DNA of 64,000 bases. It comes from Arthrobacter crystallopoietes. GTDB taxonomy: Bacteria > Actinomycetota > Actinomycetes > Actinomycetales > Micrococcaceae. The stretch covers positions 1 to 64,000 of the forward strand of contig NZ_CP018865.1 in assembly GCF_002849715.1 (NCBI RefSeq), written 5' to 3'. The translations under genes and the position numbers were made by a program. Below the pieces are notes generated by a model, which worked only from the letters and a program-made list of their open reading frames with translations, made no database searches and was not told where the DNA came from. This document shows positions 44,935 to 53,357 of this stretch, piece after piece; positions within the stretch are counted from its first letter, which is position 1; each line of letters begins with the position of its first letter.

Positions 44935-46281
44935 TTAGCGCTCCTCTCCCTCGATGGCTGTGGGTTCGGTGGTGGCGAGGATCTTCGCGATCCGGGCCCC
45001 GTCCATCTCCTCCACGCACAGCCCGATCCTGGCCGGAGGGTGGCCGTGCGAGCCTTCGGTCACCAGCTCGACGGTGTCTCCGGTCTCGGCGATCCGGCCC
45101 AGATGAAGCGTGAACAGGCCGGCGAGCGTGTCGTACTCGGTGCCCTCGGGAATGGTGTGGCCCAGGATTCCGGTGGCCTCATCCGGGCGCAGGGCGCCGT
45201 CGAGCCGCCACACCCCGAAGGGCAGCCGCTCGCTCGTGTCGTCGTCGGGGTCGTGTTCGTCCGTGACTTCGCCGACAAGTTCCTCAACCAAGTCCTCCAG
45301 CGTGATCAGCCCGGCGACGTCACCGGTTTCGTCGATCAGGACCGCCATCTGCAAGCCGCCGGCCCGCAGCGTGTCCATCAGGTCATCAAGTTCCACGGTG
45401 TCCGGGATGAGCGTTGGCCCGTCCATGATTTCGCCGACCGCGAGGTCGCCGCGATAGCCGAAAGGGACGGCAAGACCGCGACGGATGTGCACGATCCCGC
45501 GCACATGGTGGGAACCGGGCTCCATCACCGGGAAGCGGGAGTGGCCGGTGGCCGCTGCGATGTCCAGCATCTCCTGGACGCTCTGATCCGGGGCGACGGC
45601 CACGATCCTCGTCCGCGGTGTCATCGCGTCGTGGCCGCGGCGGGCACCGAACGCAAATGACCGGCGGACCAGTTCGGCTGTCTCCTCGGGCAGTACTCCC
45701 TGGCGGGCAGAGTGCCGCACAAGGACGGTCAGTTCCTCCGCGGAGCGGGCCGAGGCAAGTTCCTCCTGCGGCTCGATGCCTATCGCCCGGACCAGCTTAT
45801 TGGCCGTTCCGTTGAAGAACACCAGCAGCGGCTTGGTCGCAGCGCTGAATCCACGCTGAAAGCCGGACACGGCGCGCGCGGTGGCCAGCGGCTTCGCGAT
45901 CGCCAGATTCTTCGGCACGAGCTCGCCAAAGACCATGGTCAGCACGGTCGCCAAAACCAACGCGATAATGACGGACACGGACCGGGCAGCACCCTCGGCA
46001 AGACCGGCATCCATCAAAGGCCCCAGCACCAGGGCTGCGATCGCAGGCTCAGCCAGGAAGCCGATACCCAGGTTCGTCAACGTGATACCCAACTGGGCAC
46101 CCGAGAGCTGGGTGGACAGCGTGTTCATCGCCTTCAAAACGCCGACGGACTTCTTGTCGCCGGCGTCGGCGGCATCCCTGACCGCGTTGCGGTTCACCGT
46201 AATCAGGGAAAACTCGGCCGCGACGAACAAACCGCAGCCGGCGATCAGCAGCAGACCACCCAGGATCGAGACTAATTCCAT
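44935..46281 (-). CDS. CNNM/CorC-family protein with CBS pair and CorC_HlyC domain
   Basis: 448 residues. CNNM domain (GGLLLIAGCGLFVAAEFSLI, GAQLGITLTNLGIGFLAEPA, MVFGELVPKNLAIAKPLATA), CBS pair (AMTPRTRIVAVAPDQSVQEM, DETGDVAGLITLEDLVEELV) and a C-terminal CorC_HlyC domain (VWRLDGALRPDEATGILGHT, PEGTEYDTLAGLFTLHLGRI). A full-length divalent-cation transport protein forming an operon with the shorter paralogue. Its GCAGGGGG ribosome binding site can be sequestered in a leader hairpin (see 46291-46350). TerC, likely manganese-related, is upstream on the same strand. Confidence 0.9.
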   Translation of the reverse strand: MELVSILGGLLLIAGCGLFVAAEFSLITVNRNAVRDAADAGDKKSVGVLKAMNTLSTQLSGAQLGITLTNLGIGFLAEPAIAALVLGPLMDAGLAEGAARSVSVIIALVLATVLTMVFGELVPKNLAIAKPLATARAVSGFQRGFSAATKPLLVFFNGTANKLVRAIGIEPQEELASARSAEELTVLVRHSARQGVLPEETAELVRRSFAFGARRGHDAMTPRTRIVAVAPDQSVQEMLDIAAATGHSRFPVMEPGSHHVRGIVHIRRGLAVPFGYRGDLAVGEIMDGPTLIPDTVELDDLMDTLRAGGLQMAVLIDETGDVAGLITLEDLVEELVGEVTDEHDPDDDTSERLPFGVWRLDGALRPDEATGILGHTIPEGTEYDTLAGLFTLHLGRIAETGDTVELVTEGSHGHPPARIGLCVEEMDGARIAKILATTEPTAIEGEER

Positions 46282-46290
46282 TTAGAAACA

Positions 46291-46350
46291 CCCCCTGCCG
46301 CGGTTCTCGGAGCACATTCGAGCATCAGCAGGGGGCATGGACTATGCCCC
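46291..46350 (-). promoter_or_regulatory. Leader with mutually exclusive hairpins over the corC ribosome binding site
   Basis: On the minus-strand RNA, GGGGCAT (from 46350) can pair with ATGCCCC (46338-46332) in a 7-bp, 5-base-loop hairpin. Alternatively CCCCCTGC (46335-46328) can pair perfectly with GCAGGGGG (46298-46291), which contains the Shine-Dalgarno of the gene starting at 46281. The two helices share the same C run (46332-46335), so only one can form. This is the layout of a translational switch. The ligand is unknown; it does not match riboswitch classes I recognise. Confidence 0.55.
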
Positions 46351-46591
46351 GGACTGTCACCGGGAGTGGACATCAGATCCTCTCAAAGATCAAAAGACAG
46401 AAAACGTCCGCGGCCTGATTGCCGTGGACAACATAATTTTGCCATTGCGTGTCCCACCGACGCAAAGAGCAGGCCGAGGCGGAAAGCACTGTCCGAGGTC
46501 AGGTACCCCTGTTCCGCTTTCAACTGCCGGCCCAAGGCAAAACGCCAAGCAACACTCCACATGACCAGTTCCCGGGGCAGCGGTCGCGGAA
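46351..46591. other. Intergenic region
   Basis: Part of the 600-base gap between terC and the corC pair. No gene is supported. It probably carries the corC promoter on the minus strand. Confidence 0.4.
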
Positions 46592-46643
46592 AAGGTGCAG
46601 CTCCCCCAGTTTTCGCCAAAACCATTGAGGGAGCTGCGCCTTA
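46592..46643 (-). repeat. Inverted repeat of about 14-16 bp
   Basis: AAGGTGCAGCTCCC (46592 on) and GGGAGCTGCGCCTT (to about 46643) flank a 24-base loop that includes TTTTCGCCAAAA. It could act as a terminator after terC, or be a short mobile-element scar. Confidence 0.45.
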
Positions 46644-46850
46644 GGACAGCCCGCGAACATTCAGCCGCCCTCCCCGACTGTCAGCTTCGGCCACAACGGC
46701 CTCGACTCCTGCACAGCTCCGGAACCTGGTGTTCGTCCGATGGGCGACAGTTGGGGTCCCTGACCGCCGCTCCGGCCGAGGATCCGAACGTGCCCTCGAT
46801 GGGGTGGGAGTCCGAGGACGTAACCGGCCCGGACACGGTGTACTTCCCGG

Positions 46851-46870
46851 CGGGAGCCTTAGGGCTCCCC
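46851..46870 (-). terminator. Hairpin just after terC
   Basis: On the minus strand GGGAGCCC-TAA-GGCTCCC lies about 25 bases beyond the terC stop. Short but G+C-rich. Confidence 0.45.
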
Positions 46871-46894
46871 TTTTCACAGCTGCCTATGGGATAA

Positions 46895-47977
46895 CTACCT
46901 GGACGTGTCTGCAGTGGACATCGTCTTCTCATCGACCCCGGGATTCTCATCCCGGTCGTGCGGGTGGGTGGTGATCACGGGTTCGCCGTGGACCAGTCCG
47001 CGGTCGTCCTTCTTCTCGTCGCTGCGGGTCTTGAGCAGGCTCGCAACAGTTGCGACGACGATGGTTGCACCGATGAAGAGCAGCGAGAACCAGATGGGAA
47101 TCTCGGGTACCCAGAGGAGCGGTTCCCCGCCGTTGATGAAGGGGAGCTCGTTGACGTGCAGGGCGTGGAAGACGAGTTTCACGCCGATGAAGCCGAGGAT
47201 GACGGCCAGTCCCTGGGCGAGGTAGACCAGACGTTCGAGCAGTCCTCCGATGAGGAAGAACAACTGGCGCAGACCCATCAGCGCGAACGCGTTGGCGGTG
47301 AAGACAATGTACGCCTCGTTGGTCAGGCCGTAGATCGCGGGGATCGAGTCGACGGCGAAGATGAGGTCCACAAAGCCGATCGCGATGATTGTGAGCAGCA
47401 TCGGGGTGACGAAGCGCTTCCCGCCCTGCCGCACGGTGAGCTTGTCCTGGTGATACTCATTGGTGACGGGCAGGACCCGGCGCACGAGTGTCATGAACTT
47501 ACCGTTAGCCGGATTGGCCTCGTGGCTGCTGAACGCCTGCCGGTAGGCCAGGACAAGCAGCAGGGCACCGAAGATGTAGAAAACCCAGGAGAAGTTCTCG
47601 ATCAGGGTCGCTCCGATGGCGATGAACCCGCCGCGCAGGATCAGGGCGATGATGATCCCGATCATCAGCACCTTCTGCTGGTACTTCTTCGGTACCGCGA
47701 ATCCGGCCATCACGATGAGGAAGACGAACAGGTTGTCGATCGACAGTGCCTTCTCGGTGAGGTAACCGGCGAAATACTCGCCGCCGAACGTCCATCCCGA
47801 CACCGTACCGATCCCCACCCCGAACAGCAGTGCCAGTCCGATGTAGAACGCGGACCAGCGCGCCGACTCCGCGATGGACGGCTCGTGGGGTTTTCGCACG
47901 TGGGCGAAAAACTCGTAGATGAAGAACAGGATCGTCACGGCGATCGTGATGAACCAGACCATAGGTGTGACCTGCAT
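46895..47977 (-). CDS. TerC-family membrane protein, copy 1 (probable Mn2+ exporter)
   Basis: ATG 47977 follows TTGGAGCACC; the in-frame extension upstream is riboswitch sequence. 360 residues, about nine helices. TerC hallmarks include EKALSIDNLFVFLIVMAGFA and FVDLIFAVDSIPAIYGLTNE (both acidic LS-DN and AVDS motifs present) and GLRQLFFLIGGLLERLVYLA. TerC proteins under yybP-ykoY control export manganese. The C-terminal cytoplasmic tail (about 50 residues) is charged and variable. A nearly identical gene ends the window at 63979. Confidence 0.9.
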   Translation of the reverse strand: MQVTPMVWFITIAVTILFFIYEFFAHVRKPHEPSIAESARWSAFYIGLALLFGVGIGTVSGWTFGGEYFAGYLTEKALSIDNLFVFLIVMAGFAVPKKYQQKVLMIGIIIALILRGGFIAIGATLIENFSWVFYIFGALLLVLAYRQAFSSHEANPANGKFMTLVRRVLPVTNEYHQDKLTVRQGGKRFVTPMLLTIIAIGFVDLIFAVDSIPAIYGLTNEAYIVFTANAFALMGLRQLFFLIGGLLERLVYLAQGLAVILGFIGVKLVFHALHVNELPFINGGEPLLWVPEIPIWFSLLFIGATIVVATVASLLKTRSDEKKDDRGLVHGEPVITTHPHDRDENPGVDEKTMSTADTSR

Positions 47978-48011
47978 AGAGGTGCTCCAAAGGGTAGGCG
48001 TTGAACAGATA

Positions 48012-48115
48012 CGCCAAGGTCTCCTCCGCCCGGTCGACACCGGAACCAATCGACCCGAGACGCTTCAATGCATCCGTATTGACGGGCCGATCACAGACGG
48101 GAGTACTCCCCTTGA
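48012..48115 (-). promoter_or_regulatory. yybP-ykoY manganese riboswitch, copy 1
   Basis: The minus-strand RNA starts CAAGGGGAGUACUCCC and ends GGCGGAGGAGACCUUG. The terminal CAAGG/CCUUG pair forms P1, and GGGGAGUA plus GUCAAUACG are class landmarks. Located 35 bases before terC. The same element precedes the second terC copy. Confidence 0.82.
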
Positions 48116-48269
48116 TAGGAAAATCATAGCCGAACCCACACCGTCGTCCTAACCGACGGATCGTGCCGTTGTCAGCACCCGGGACTGCTCCGGCCGTCGA
48201 TGACCCGGGCTTAGGCCCGAAAACGCCAAACCCACCAAATTTGCCATGCAGAGTGGTTATGCTGGCCGG

Positions 48270-49173
48270 ATGGAACTGGCATTCGAGCTGACACCCGATC
48301 TGGCCATCGCGTTTGTGACCCTGTTCATCCTGGAGATCGTCCTGGGCGTGGACAACATCATCTTCATCTCGATCCTGGCGAGCAAACTTCCGGTGGAGCA
48401 GCAGGCCAAGGCCCGCAACCTCGGGTTGACGCTCGGGTATGCTGATGCGCGTCGTCCTGTTGTTCGCAGCCTCCTGGATCATTTCCCTCACCGAGGATCT
48501 CTTCGAACTCTTCGGAATGGGGTTCTCCGGACGAGATCTGATCCTGCTGTTCGGCGGCTTGTTCCTGGTCTATAAAGCGGTACGGGAAATCCACGAGAAG
48601 CTCGAGGGAACCGAATCCCATGGCCTGGGTGGCGCGAAGGCCGCCACGTTCGGCGCCGTGCTGGGGCAGATCATCATCCTGGACATGGTCTTCTCCTTCG
48701 ACTCGGTGATCACCGCCGTCGGGATGGTGGACAACCTGCTGATCATCATCGTCGCGGTGCTGTCCTCCTTCACCATCATGCTCTTCTCCGCGAAGCACAT
48801 CTTCGCCTTCGTCAACCGGCACCCCACCGTCAAGATGCTCGCCCTGGCCTTCCTGGTACTGATCGGGGTGTTCCTGATCGCCGACGGGTTCGAGGTCAAG
48901 ATCGACAAGGCTCTCATCTACGGCCCAATGGCGTTCGCCATCGCCGTGGAAGCACTGAACCTGGCGGCCAAGCGGCGGCAGGAAAAACGCCTCGGCAAGC
49001 CCATCGACCCGGTCCATCTGCGCCACGCCTACACGAAAGCCGATGACCGCGATGCCGTCGCCGCCGCAACAGCCCGTGGGCCGGAAGCCGGCGACGTCCA
49101 CCTGTCCCGCAAACCGGTCACCGGCCAAATCACCGACGACGACGGACACCAGGAACCTGCCGGGCTCGGCTGA
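48270..49173 (+). pseudogene. TerC-family (YkoY-like) membrane protein with a single +1 frameshift
   Basis: ATG 48270 begins [20 protein letters not shown] and includes [20 protein letters not shown], a TerC motif. Homology then moves to the next frame at about 48436-48440, where LTLGY should read [16 protein letters not shown]. The second frame continues to a natural end (TFGAVLGQIIILDMVFSFDS, ALAFLVLIGVFLIADGFEV). One extra base explains the break; the rest is intact, so a sequencing error or recent mutation is possible. Divergent from terC copy 1; a different subfamily. Confidence 0.75.
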
Positions 49174-49277
49174 CCCCGATGAGGCCGCCGACCGGGCCGG
49201 ACGGCGCTTCTGCTCACAGCCACAAGCCATCCGATAACCCAACCGCAGGCCCAACGGCAGGTGCGGGATTTCAAACG

Positions 49278-49297
49278 CCGATAACGGCGCATACGTC
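49278..49297 (+). repeat. dif-like element, copy 4
   Basis: CCGATAACGGCGCATACGTC, identical over 20 bases to copy 1. Located 104 bases after the frameshifted terC gene and 219 bases before the XRE gene. Confidence 0.62.
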
Positions 49298-49516
49298 AGC
49301 GCGCGGCGAAAGAAAAAGGCGATCCCGACTGATCTTCCGCCCCACGCTTTAGGGACCAACAGGTCGGGCAAGCGCATCGTTCTATAGATCTGTCCCCCTT
49401 GAGCAGTTAAAGGCCACTGCTTACTGGTTGGCCGAGACGAAGTGCAAGCGCTATGATGAATCAACCACTCTCCCTGTGATTCAGAGACGCAGTGTTAATT
49501 CAAGGAGACAAGTCTG
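49298..49516. other. Promoter region of the XRE/ImmA/PIN cassette
   Basis: About 220 bases whose composition becomes A+T-richer toward the gene. CAAGGAG lies 10 bases before ATG 49517. The -10-like TATGAT near 49452 is a candidate promoter element. Confidence 0.4.
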
Positions 49517-49864
49517 ATGGCAATGACTACAGGCGACCGCATCAAGCAATACCGCATAAAGAACGACATGTCGCAGCGCGACTTGGAGGCCAGAATTGAC
49601 CTCTCCCAATCCACCATTACGCGTATCGAAGCTGGGGAGCGGCCGGTAAAGCCCTACGAGCTTTCGGCTATCGCCATGGCTTTAGGCTGCCCAGAATCGA
49701 GTCTTATGGAAAGCCATCCGCTACGAGATCGTGTGCGGTTCGCCGCCCGAACGGCGAACGGGAAGAACCCCAATCCTGAGCCGGTCAGGGACCATCTTCT
49801 TTACCTTCTGGAAATGGACAACTACCTCGGCCGGGCGCTCAAACAGATTCAGACGGCACAGTAA
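49517..49864 (+). CDS. XRE-family HTH protein
   Basis: 115 residues. Classic HTH at about 5-60: TTGDRIKQYRIKNDMSQRDL, IDLSQSTITRIEAGERPVKP, YELSAIAMALGC. The C-terminal 45 residues form a helical tail (DHLLYLLEMDNYLGRALKQI). It heads a three-gene cassette and probably represses it. The ImmA/IrrE protease next door may cleave it, as in ICEBs1-type systems (inference). Visibly lower G+C than flanking blocks. Confidence 0.85.
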   Translation: MAMTTGDRIKQYRIKNDMSQRDLEARIDLSQSTITRIEAGERPVKPYELSAIAMALGCPESSLMESHPLRDRVRFAARTANGKNPNPEPVRDHLLYLLEMDNYLGRALKQIQTAQ

Positions 49865-49878
49865 GACTCAGGTGGGAG

Positions 49879-50673
49879 ATGGCTTTGACTAATGAGGAAC
49901 AAGCTGCCCTGGCCGCCGCTGATTTTCGCCGAGACTACAACCTCGGCAATGCACCGATCAACGACCTCAGTGATTTGATCGAGGGCAGGCTAGGCATTGA
50001 CGTAGCCATCGTAGAGATGGACGACGGCCTTGATGGCATGGTTCTTCAGGATCCCGAGACTAATCAGCGGATCATTTCAGTGGCATGTACGACTTCCATG
50101 GAACGCCAACGTGCCACCTTGGCTCACGAGGTGGGTCATCTCGAATTGAAAGATTTCGCCGAAGATGGCGTAATCCAGTGCGGCGTTCGAAGTGCGGAAG
50201 AAATCCGGGCCGATTCGTTCGCCCGCCACCTGCTCGTGCCCCAACAGGGCGTCACGGAGTTTTTGGAAGGGCTTGGAAGAGCCCGCCAACAACTCTCCGA
50301 AGGCGATCTGGCCTACTTGGTCAGGTACTTTGAAGCCTCTCCGATGATGGTTCTCATTCAGCTCGAGAATGCAGGGTGGCTGGCTCAAGGTCAAAAAGAG
50401 GCATGGAAATCTCTCTCGGCTGGGAAATTAGCTGCTCGCTACGGATGGTCGGATGAGCACCGGGCCTCGCAGAAAAAAGCCATGACACCCCAAGCTCCAA
50501 TGCGAATCGTGGCTGAGGCTATGAAGGCTTATGAGAACAACGTAATTGGCTTGGAAGCAGTCGCTAGAATTCGCGGAATTAGGCCCGCCGACTTAAAGGA
50601 CGAACTCGACGAGGTGGGCATCACACCAAAGCCCGTCGAACTGCCACCGACCAGATTTGGCCGCCGCCAGTGA
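49879..50673 (+). CDS. ImmA/IrrE-family metallopeptidase
   Basis: 264 residues. Zinc motif H83-E84-x2-H87 in LAHEVGHLEL, with a third ligand likely at E107/E108 in EEIRADSFARHLLVP. The N-terminal region LIEGRLGIDVAIVEMDDGLD, GMVLQDPETNQRIISVAC is typical of the family. The C-terminal half is helical, with an HTH-like IVAEAMKAYENNVIGLEAVA. Such proteases inactivate a neighbouring XRE repressor under stress. The start is 15 bases after the XRE stop; the stop overlaps the PIN gene start (GTGA). Confidence 0.85.
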   Translation: MALTNEEQAALAAADFRRDYNLGNAPINDLSDLIEGRLGIDVAIVEMDDGLDGMVLQDPETNQRIISVACTTSMERQRATLAHEVGHLELKDFAEDGVIQCGVRSAEEIRADSFARHLLVPQQGVTEFLEGLGRARQQLSEGDLAYLVRYFEASPMMVLIQLENAGWLAQGQKEAWKSLSAGKLAARYGWSDEHRASQKKAMTPQAPMRIVAEAMKAYENNVIGLEAVARIRGIRPADLKDELDEVGITPKPVELPPTRFGRRQ

Positions 50674-51296
50674 ACGTCGAACAAACCAATGAATCTGATC
50701 ATAGCGAGCTAGTAATCCTTGACGCTGGACCCGTCCTAAACTTCATGGGACGGAAAGACACTACAGATCTATACCTGAAGACGCTCAAGAATATGACCGA
50801 CAGCATCCTTATTCCCGACGCGGTCGTCGACGAGGTGGAGCACAAGTCCGATAAGGACGACCGGTTCAAGACCTGCCACAAGAAACTCCTGACAGTCATA
50901 GGGGGCAAGCACATCGTCGCGCTCTCTACACCTCCGAGAAACAAGGATGATGAGTACGAATTTCATTGGACATGGGTCATGAACAACTGCCCCCAAGAAA
51001 TGCTGTCATCCAGTAAGAATCGCGGCGAAATGGTCTTGGTTGCCCACGCTCGTGTTTTTCGCGCTCAAGGACGTGATGTCGTGGCAATGATCGATGACCA
51101 AGATGCAGCAGCCCTCGCAAGGAGAGCTGGCATACCCACTTTCAACACGGTGCAGCTATTTCAGGAGAGCGTCGTCTGGGGCGTCATCCCGGATAAGGCG
51201 GAGCTGAAGCGGCTCTATGGATTGGTCCAAGAAAAGGACGACGGCTTGCTGCCGTTCAAGCTGACTCCACTCAAGGAAGAGTTCTCCAACACCTAA
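50670..51296 (+). CDS. PIN-like nuclease domain protein
   Basis: 208 residues starting at GTG 50670, overlapping the ImmA stop. PIN-like features: LVILDAGPVLNFMGRKD with D18, IPDAVVDEVEH with D54/E55, KNRGEMVLVAHARVFRAQGR with the GE acidic residue E120, and VAMIDDQDAAALARRAGIPT with D142/D143/D145. These are the acidic metal-binding positions of PIN ribonucleases. No VapB-type antitoxin is present; the XRE and ImmA proteins may play the controlling role. Longer than VapC (about 130 residues), closer to PIN proteins in abortive-infection-like cassettes (inference). Confidence 0.7.
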   Translation: MNVEQTNESDHSELVILDAGPVLNFMGRKDTTDLYLKTLKNMTDSILIPDAVVDEVEHKSDKDDRFKTCHKKLLTVIGGKHIVALSTPPRNKDDEYEFHWTWVMNNCPQEMLSSSKNRGEMVLVAHARVFRAQGRDVVAMIDDQDAAALARRAGIPTFNTVQLFQESVVWGVIPDKAELKRLYGLVQEKDDGLLPFKLTPLKEEFSNT

Positions 51297-51342
51297 GACG
51301 GAAACCGGCACAGCAGCTGGCACTTGAGGCAGGGCGGAACCG

Positions 51343-51362
51343 CCGATAACGGCGCATATGAA
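51343..51362 (+). repeat. dif-like element, copy 5
   Basis: CCGATAACGGCGCATATGAA, 46 bases after the PIN-like gene. The right arm diverges after ATATG. With copy 4 it exactly brackets the XRE/ImmA/PIN cassette. Confidence 0.55.
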
Positions 51363-51478
51363 ATCTCGTCGGCATGAAGTTGCCGTGCCCATGCACCTCT
51401 TGGGATTCCTCTCTTATTGATTAGTCAGACGGGTTATCCGCGGAACGGGCTGGGTCTGCGTGGTAACGTGGCACACGA

Positions 51479-51492
51479 AATGTCTAAACATT
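51479..51492. promoter_or_regulatory. GntR-type operator over the lipoprotein start
   Basis: AATGTCTAAACATT differs by one base from the perfect palindrome AATGTCTAGACATT at 54992. It overlaps the ATG of the lipoprotein gene (51480), which would suit repression of a leaderless or short-leader transcript. Confidence 0.6.
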
Positions 51493-52697
51493 ACCGGCTG
51501 AAATTTCTGGGCCTTTCCCTGGCAGCGCTGTTGGGTATGAGCTCCTGCACCCTGGTCCCGGGCTCCCCGGGCGCCGAACGCGTTGAAACAGGCGGACCGC
51601 TTGCGGGGTCTTCCGCACCCTCCGGTGACACACAGTATTTTCCGGGGTTCCGTCCCGTGTCCGGTGTGTCGGTCGACAGCGCCCAGGCGGAGGCCGGAAC
51701 GGTTTTCCTTGGCTCTGTTTTCCCCGGCAACGGCAGGGCGGACCTGAGCTTCTACGGGTTCAATGCCGCGAAGACCGCTTGGCGGGTGGACACGAACCCG
51801 TCCTGCGTGGGCACGGTGGTGACCGAGGTTAACGGCGAGCCGGCCGTCGTCATTTTGGATTCCGATGCCAGGACGGACGGACAGGGGCCGGTAAGCGTCG
51901 TCGTGGCGACGGCGTTCGCCGCGGATGATGCGGAGGTGCTGTGGGGGCCGACCCGGGTGCCCGGTCCGTCTGCTGGATCCGGGCTGATTTTCACCGATAC
52001 CCCCAAGGCGCTCACGGCCGACCCGCCCCCGGGTGTCCTGCTTGATGCCGATACCGGTGCCGTCGTTGAGGTCGGCACCGGAACGGCGCTCTATGAGCAT
52101 CATGGCACTGCCCTGGCCGGCAGCGAAACATCATTTTCGGCCCTCGATACCGGTTCCGGCAACATCCTGTGGTCGTCCGCCGATCTGCGCCGGCCGGCAG
52201 GGGCAGATCCGGAAGCCGCGGTCCGCTTTACCGGCGCGTACGGCCCCTCGACAGGGGGAATCGTCGTCCTGGAATGGGACGCAGGGGACGCGGAACCAGT
52301 GCCGGTGGCGTACAGTCTGCGCTCCGGAGAAGAACTGGGGCAGGTTCCGGGCGAGCCGGCCGCGGCGGCCGCCGTGGATGAGGCAACGGGCACGGTGCTG
52401 CTGACCTCGGAGGCCCGGAACGGGTCCCGCGTCCTCCGGGCCTTCAGGCCCGGTGCCGGCCTGCTGTGGCGGAAATCCTTTGACGAGGCCCGCGTCTCCT
52501 CGATCGGCGGCGGCGCGGTTTTTGCCCTGCTCAACGGCGTGGCAGCCCGAATCGATGTTGAGTCCGGGGCCATCCTTGACACCGGTGATGCCAGGCTTCC
52601 GGTGTCCGTCCTCCCGAACGGCACGGCCCTGTTTCCCACCCGGAAGCAGAGCACGTTTGCCCTGGCCGTACCCGACGGGCCGGCGGGCAACGGCTGA
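51480..52697 (+). CDS. PQQ/beta-propeller-like lipoprotein
   Basis: 405 residues from ATG 51480. Signal peptide LKFLGLSLAALLGMSSC with lipidation at Cys23, then repeated beta-rich segments of a PQQ-like propeller (TSFSALDTGSGNILWSSADL, VDEATGTVLLTSEARNGSRV, AARIDVESGAILDTGDARLP). No tryptophan docking motifs of true quinoproteins were seen, so a binding or scaffold role outside the membrane is more likely than an enzyme. Convergent with the thiol-redox genes and sharing their GntR-type operator. Confidence 0.7.
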   Translation: MSKHYRLKFLGLSLAALLGMSSCTLVPGSPGAERVETGGPLAGSSAPSGDTQYFPGFRPVSGVSVDSAQAEAGTVFLGSVFPGNGRADLSFYGFNAAKTAWRVDTNPSCVGTVVTEVNGEPAVVILDSDARTDGQGPVSVVVATAFAADDAEVLWGPTRVPGPSAGSGLIFTDTPKALTADPPPGVLLDADTGAVVEVGTGTALYEHHGTALAGSETSFSALDTGSGNILWSSADLRRPAGADPEAAVRFTGAYGPSTGGIVVLEWDAGDAEPVPVAYSLRSGEELGQVPGEPAAAAAVDEATGTVLLTSEARNGSRVLRAFRPGAGLLWRKSFDEARVSSIGGGAVFALLNGVAARIDVESGAILDTGDARLPVSVLPNGTALFPTRKQSTFALAVPDGPAGNG

Positions 52698-52781
52698 CGA
52701 CGCAACGTACGCCGGTATCAGAGCAGGCGGCTTAGCAGGGTCGAGCCGGACCCCGGGGGCAGACGGCAGGAGGGCGTGCGG

Positions 52782-53357
52782 TTACGGGCCGGCTGTCGGG
52801 AAGCGGTCTGTGGTGTTGACGGGCGGGTCCTGGACCGGCGACCCGCCCGGCGGGACAGGTACGGCAGGGTGGGACGGTTTGGCCGGTACTGCGCAGCGGT
52901 CTTCGGACGTCGTGCGCTTATAGAGCGCCCAGCCGAGCAGGCCGATCGACAGTGCGGCGAGCAGCGGCTGGAGGGGTTCGAAGTACTGCATCGCTCCCGA
53001 GGTTCCCAACGCCAGCAGGACCAGTTTGTTGCAGACGGGGCAGCCGACGGCGAAGAAGGCCATGATGGTTCCGGCGGCGCCCAGGCGTGTTTTCCTTTCG
53101 GCGGGTGAGGGTATCCGGGAGACGTAGGTTGCCGTGACGAGGCCGGCCAGGACCGCGGTGACGGCCAGGACGGGGAAGGACCACCAGGTGGGCGGCACCT
53201 CGCGGCTGAACAAGGGTGTATCGATCAGATCGGTCGGAACCGCTATCAACAGGCAGGCCCCGGCTGCCGCGGCGGCGGCCGCGAGCCAGCGCCGTCGCGG
53301 CCAGGCCGCCAGGGCGGAGAGGAACCGTTGGTGTCCGGCGGCGCGGTCTGCGCTCAT
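52782..53357 (-). CDS. Membrane protein with CPVC thiol motif
   Basis: 191 residues, about four hydrophobic helices (RWLAAAAAAAGACLLIAV, FPVLAVTAVLAGLVTATYV, LGAAGTIMAFFAVGCPVCNK, LLAALSIGLLGWALYKR). The redox-type motif CPVC is at a helix end. Third gene of an operon with DsbA and CcdA (TGATG overlap with CcdA), so it probably relays reducing equivalents or electrons in disulfide exchange across the membrane. The C-terminal 40 residues are Pro-rich. Family not named. Confidence 0.6.
   Translation of the reverse strand: MSADRAAGHQRFLSALAAWPRRRWLAAAAAAAGACLLIAVPTDLIDTPLFSREVPPTWWSFPVLAVTAVLAGLVTATYVSRIPSPAERKTRLGAAGTIMAFFAVGCPVCNKLVLLALGTSGAMQYFEPLQPLLAALSIGLLGWALYKRTTSEDRCAVPAKPSHPAVPVPPGGSPVQDPPVNTTDRFPTAGP

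Noticed and set aside
46595..46894. Plus-strand frame of 99 residues between corC and terC
   Set aside because: Overlaps an inverted repeat and the terC terminator, has no start signal and no coherent protein character.
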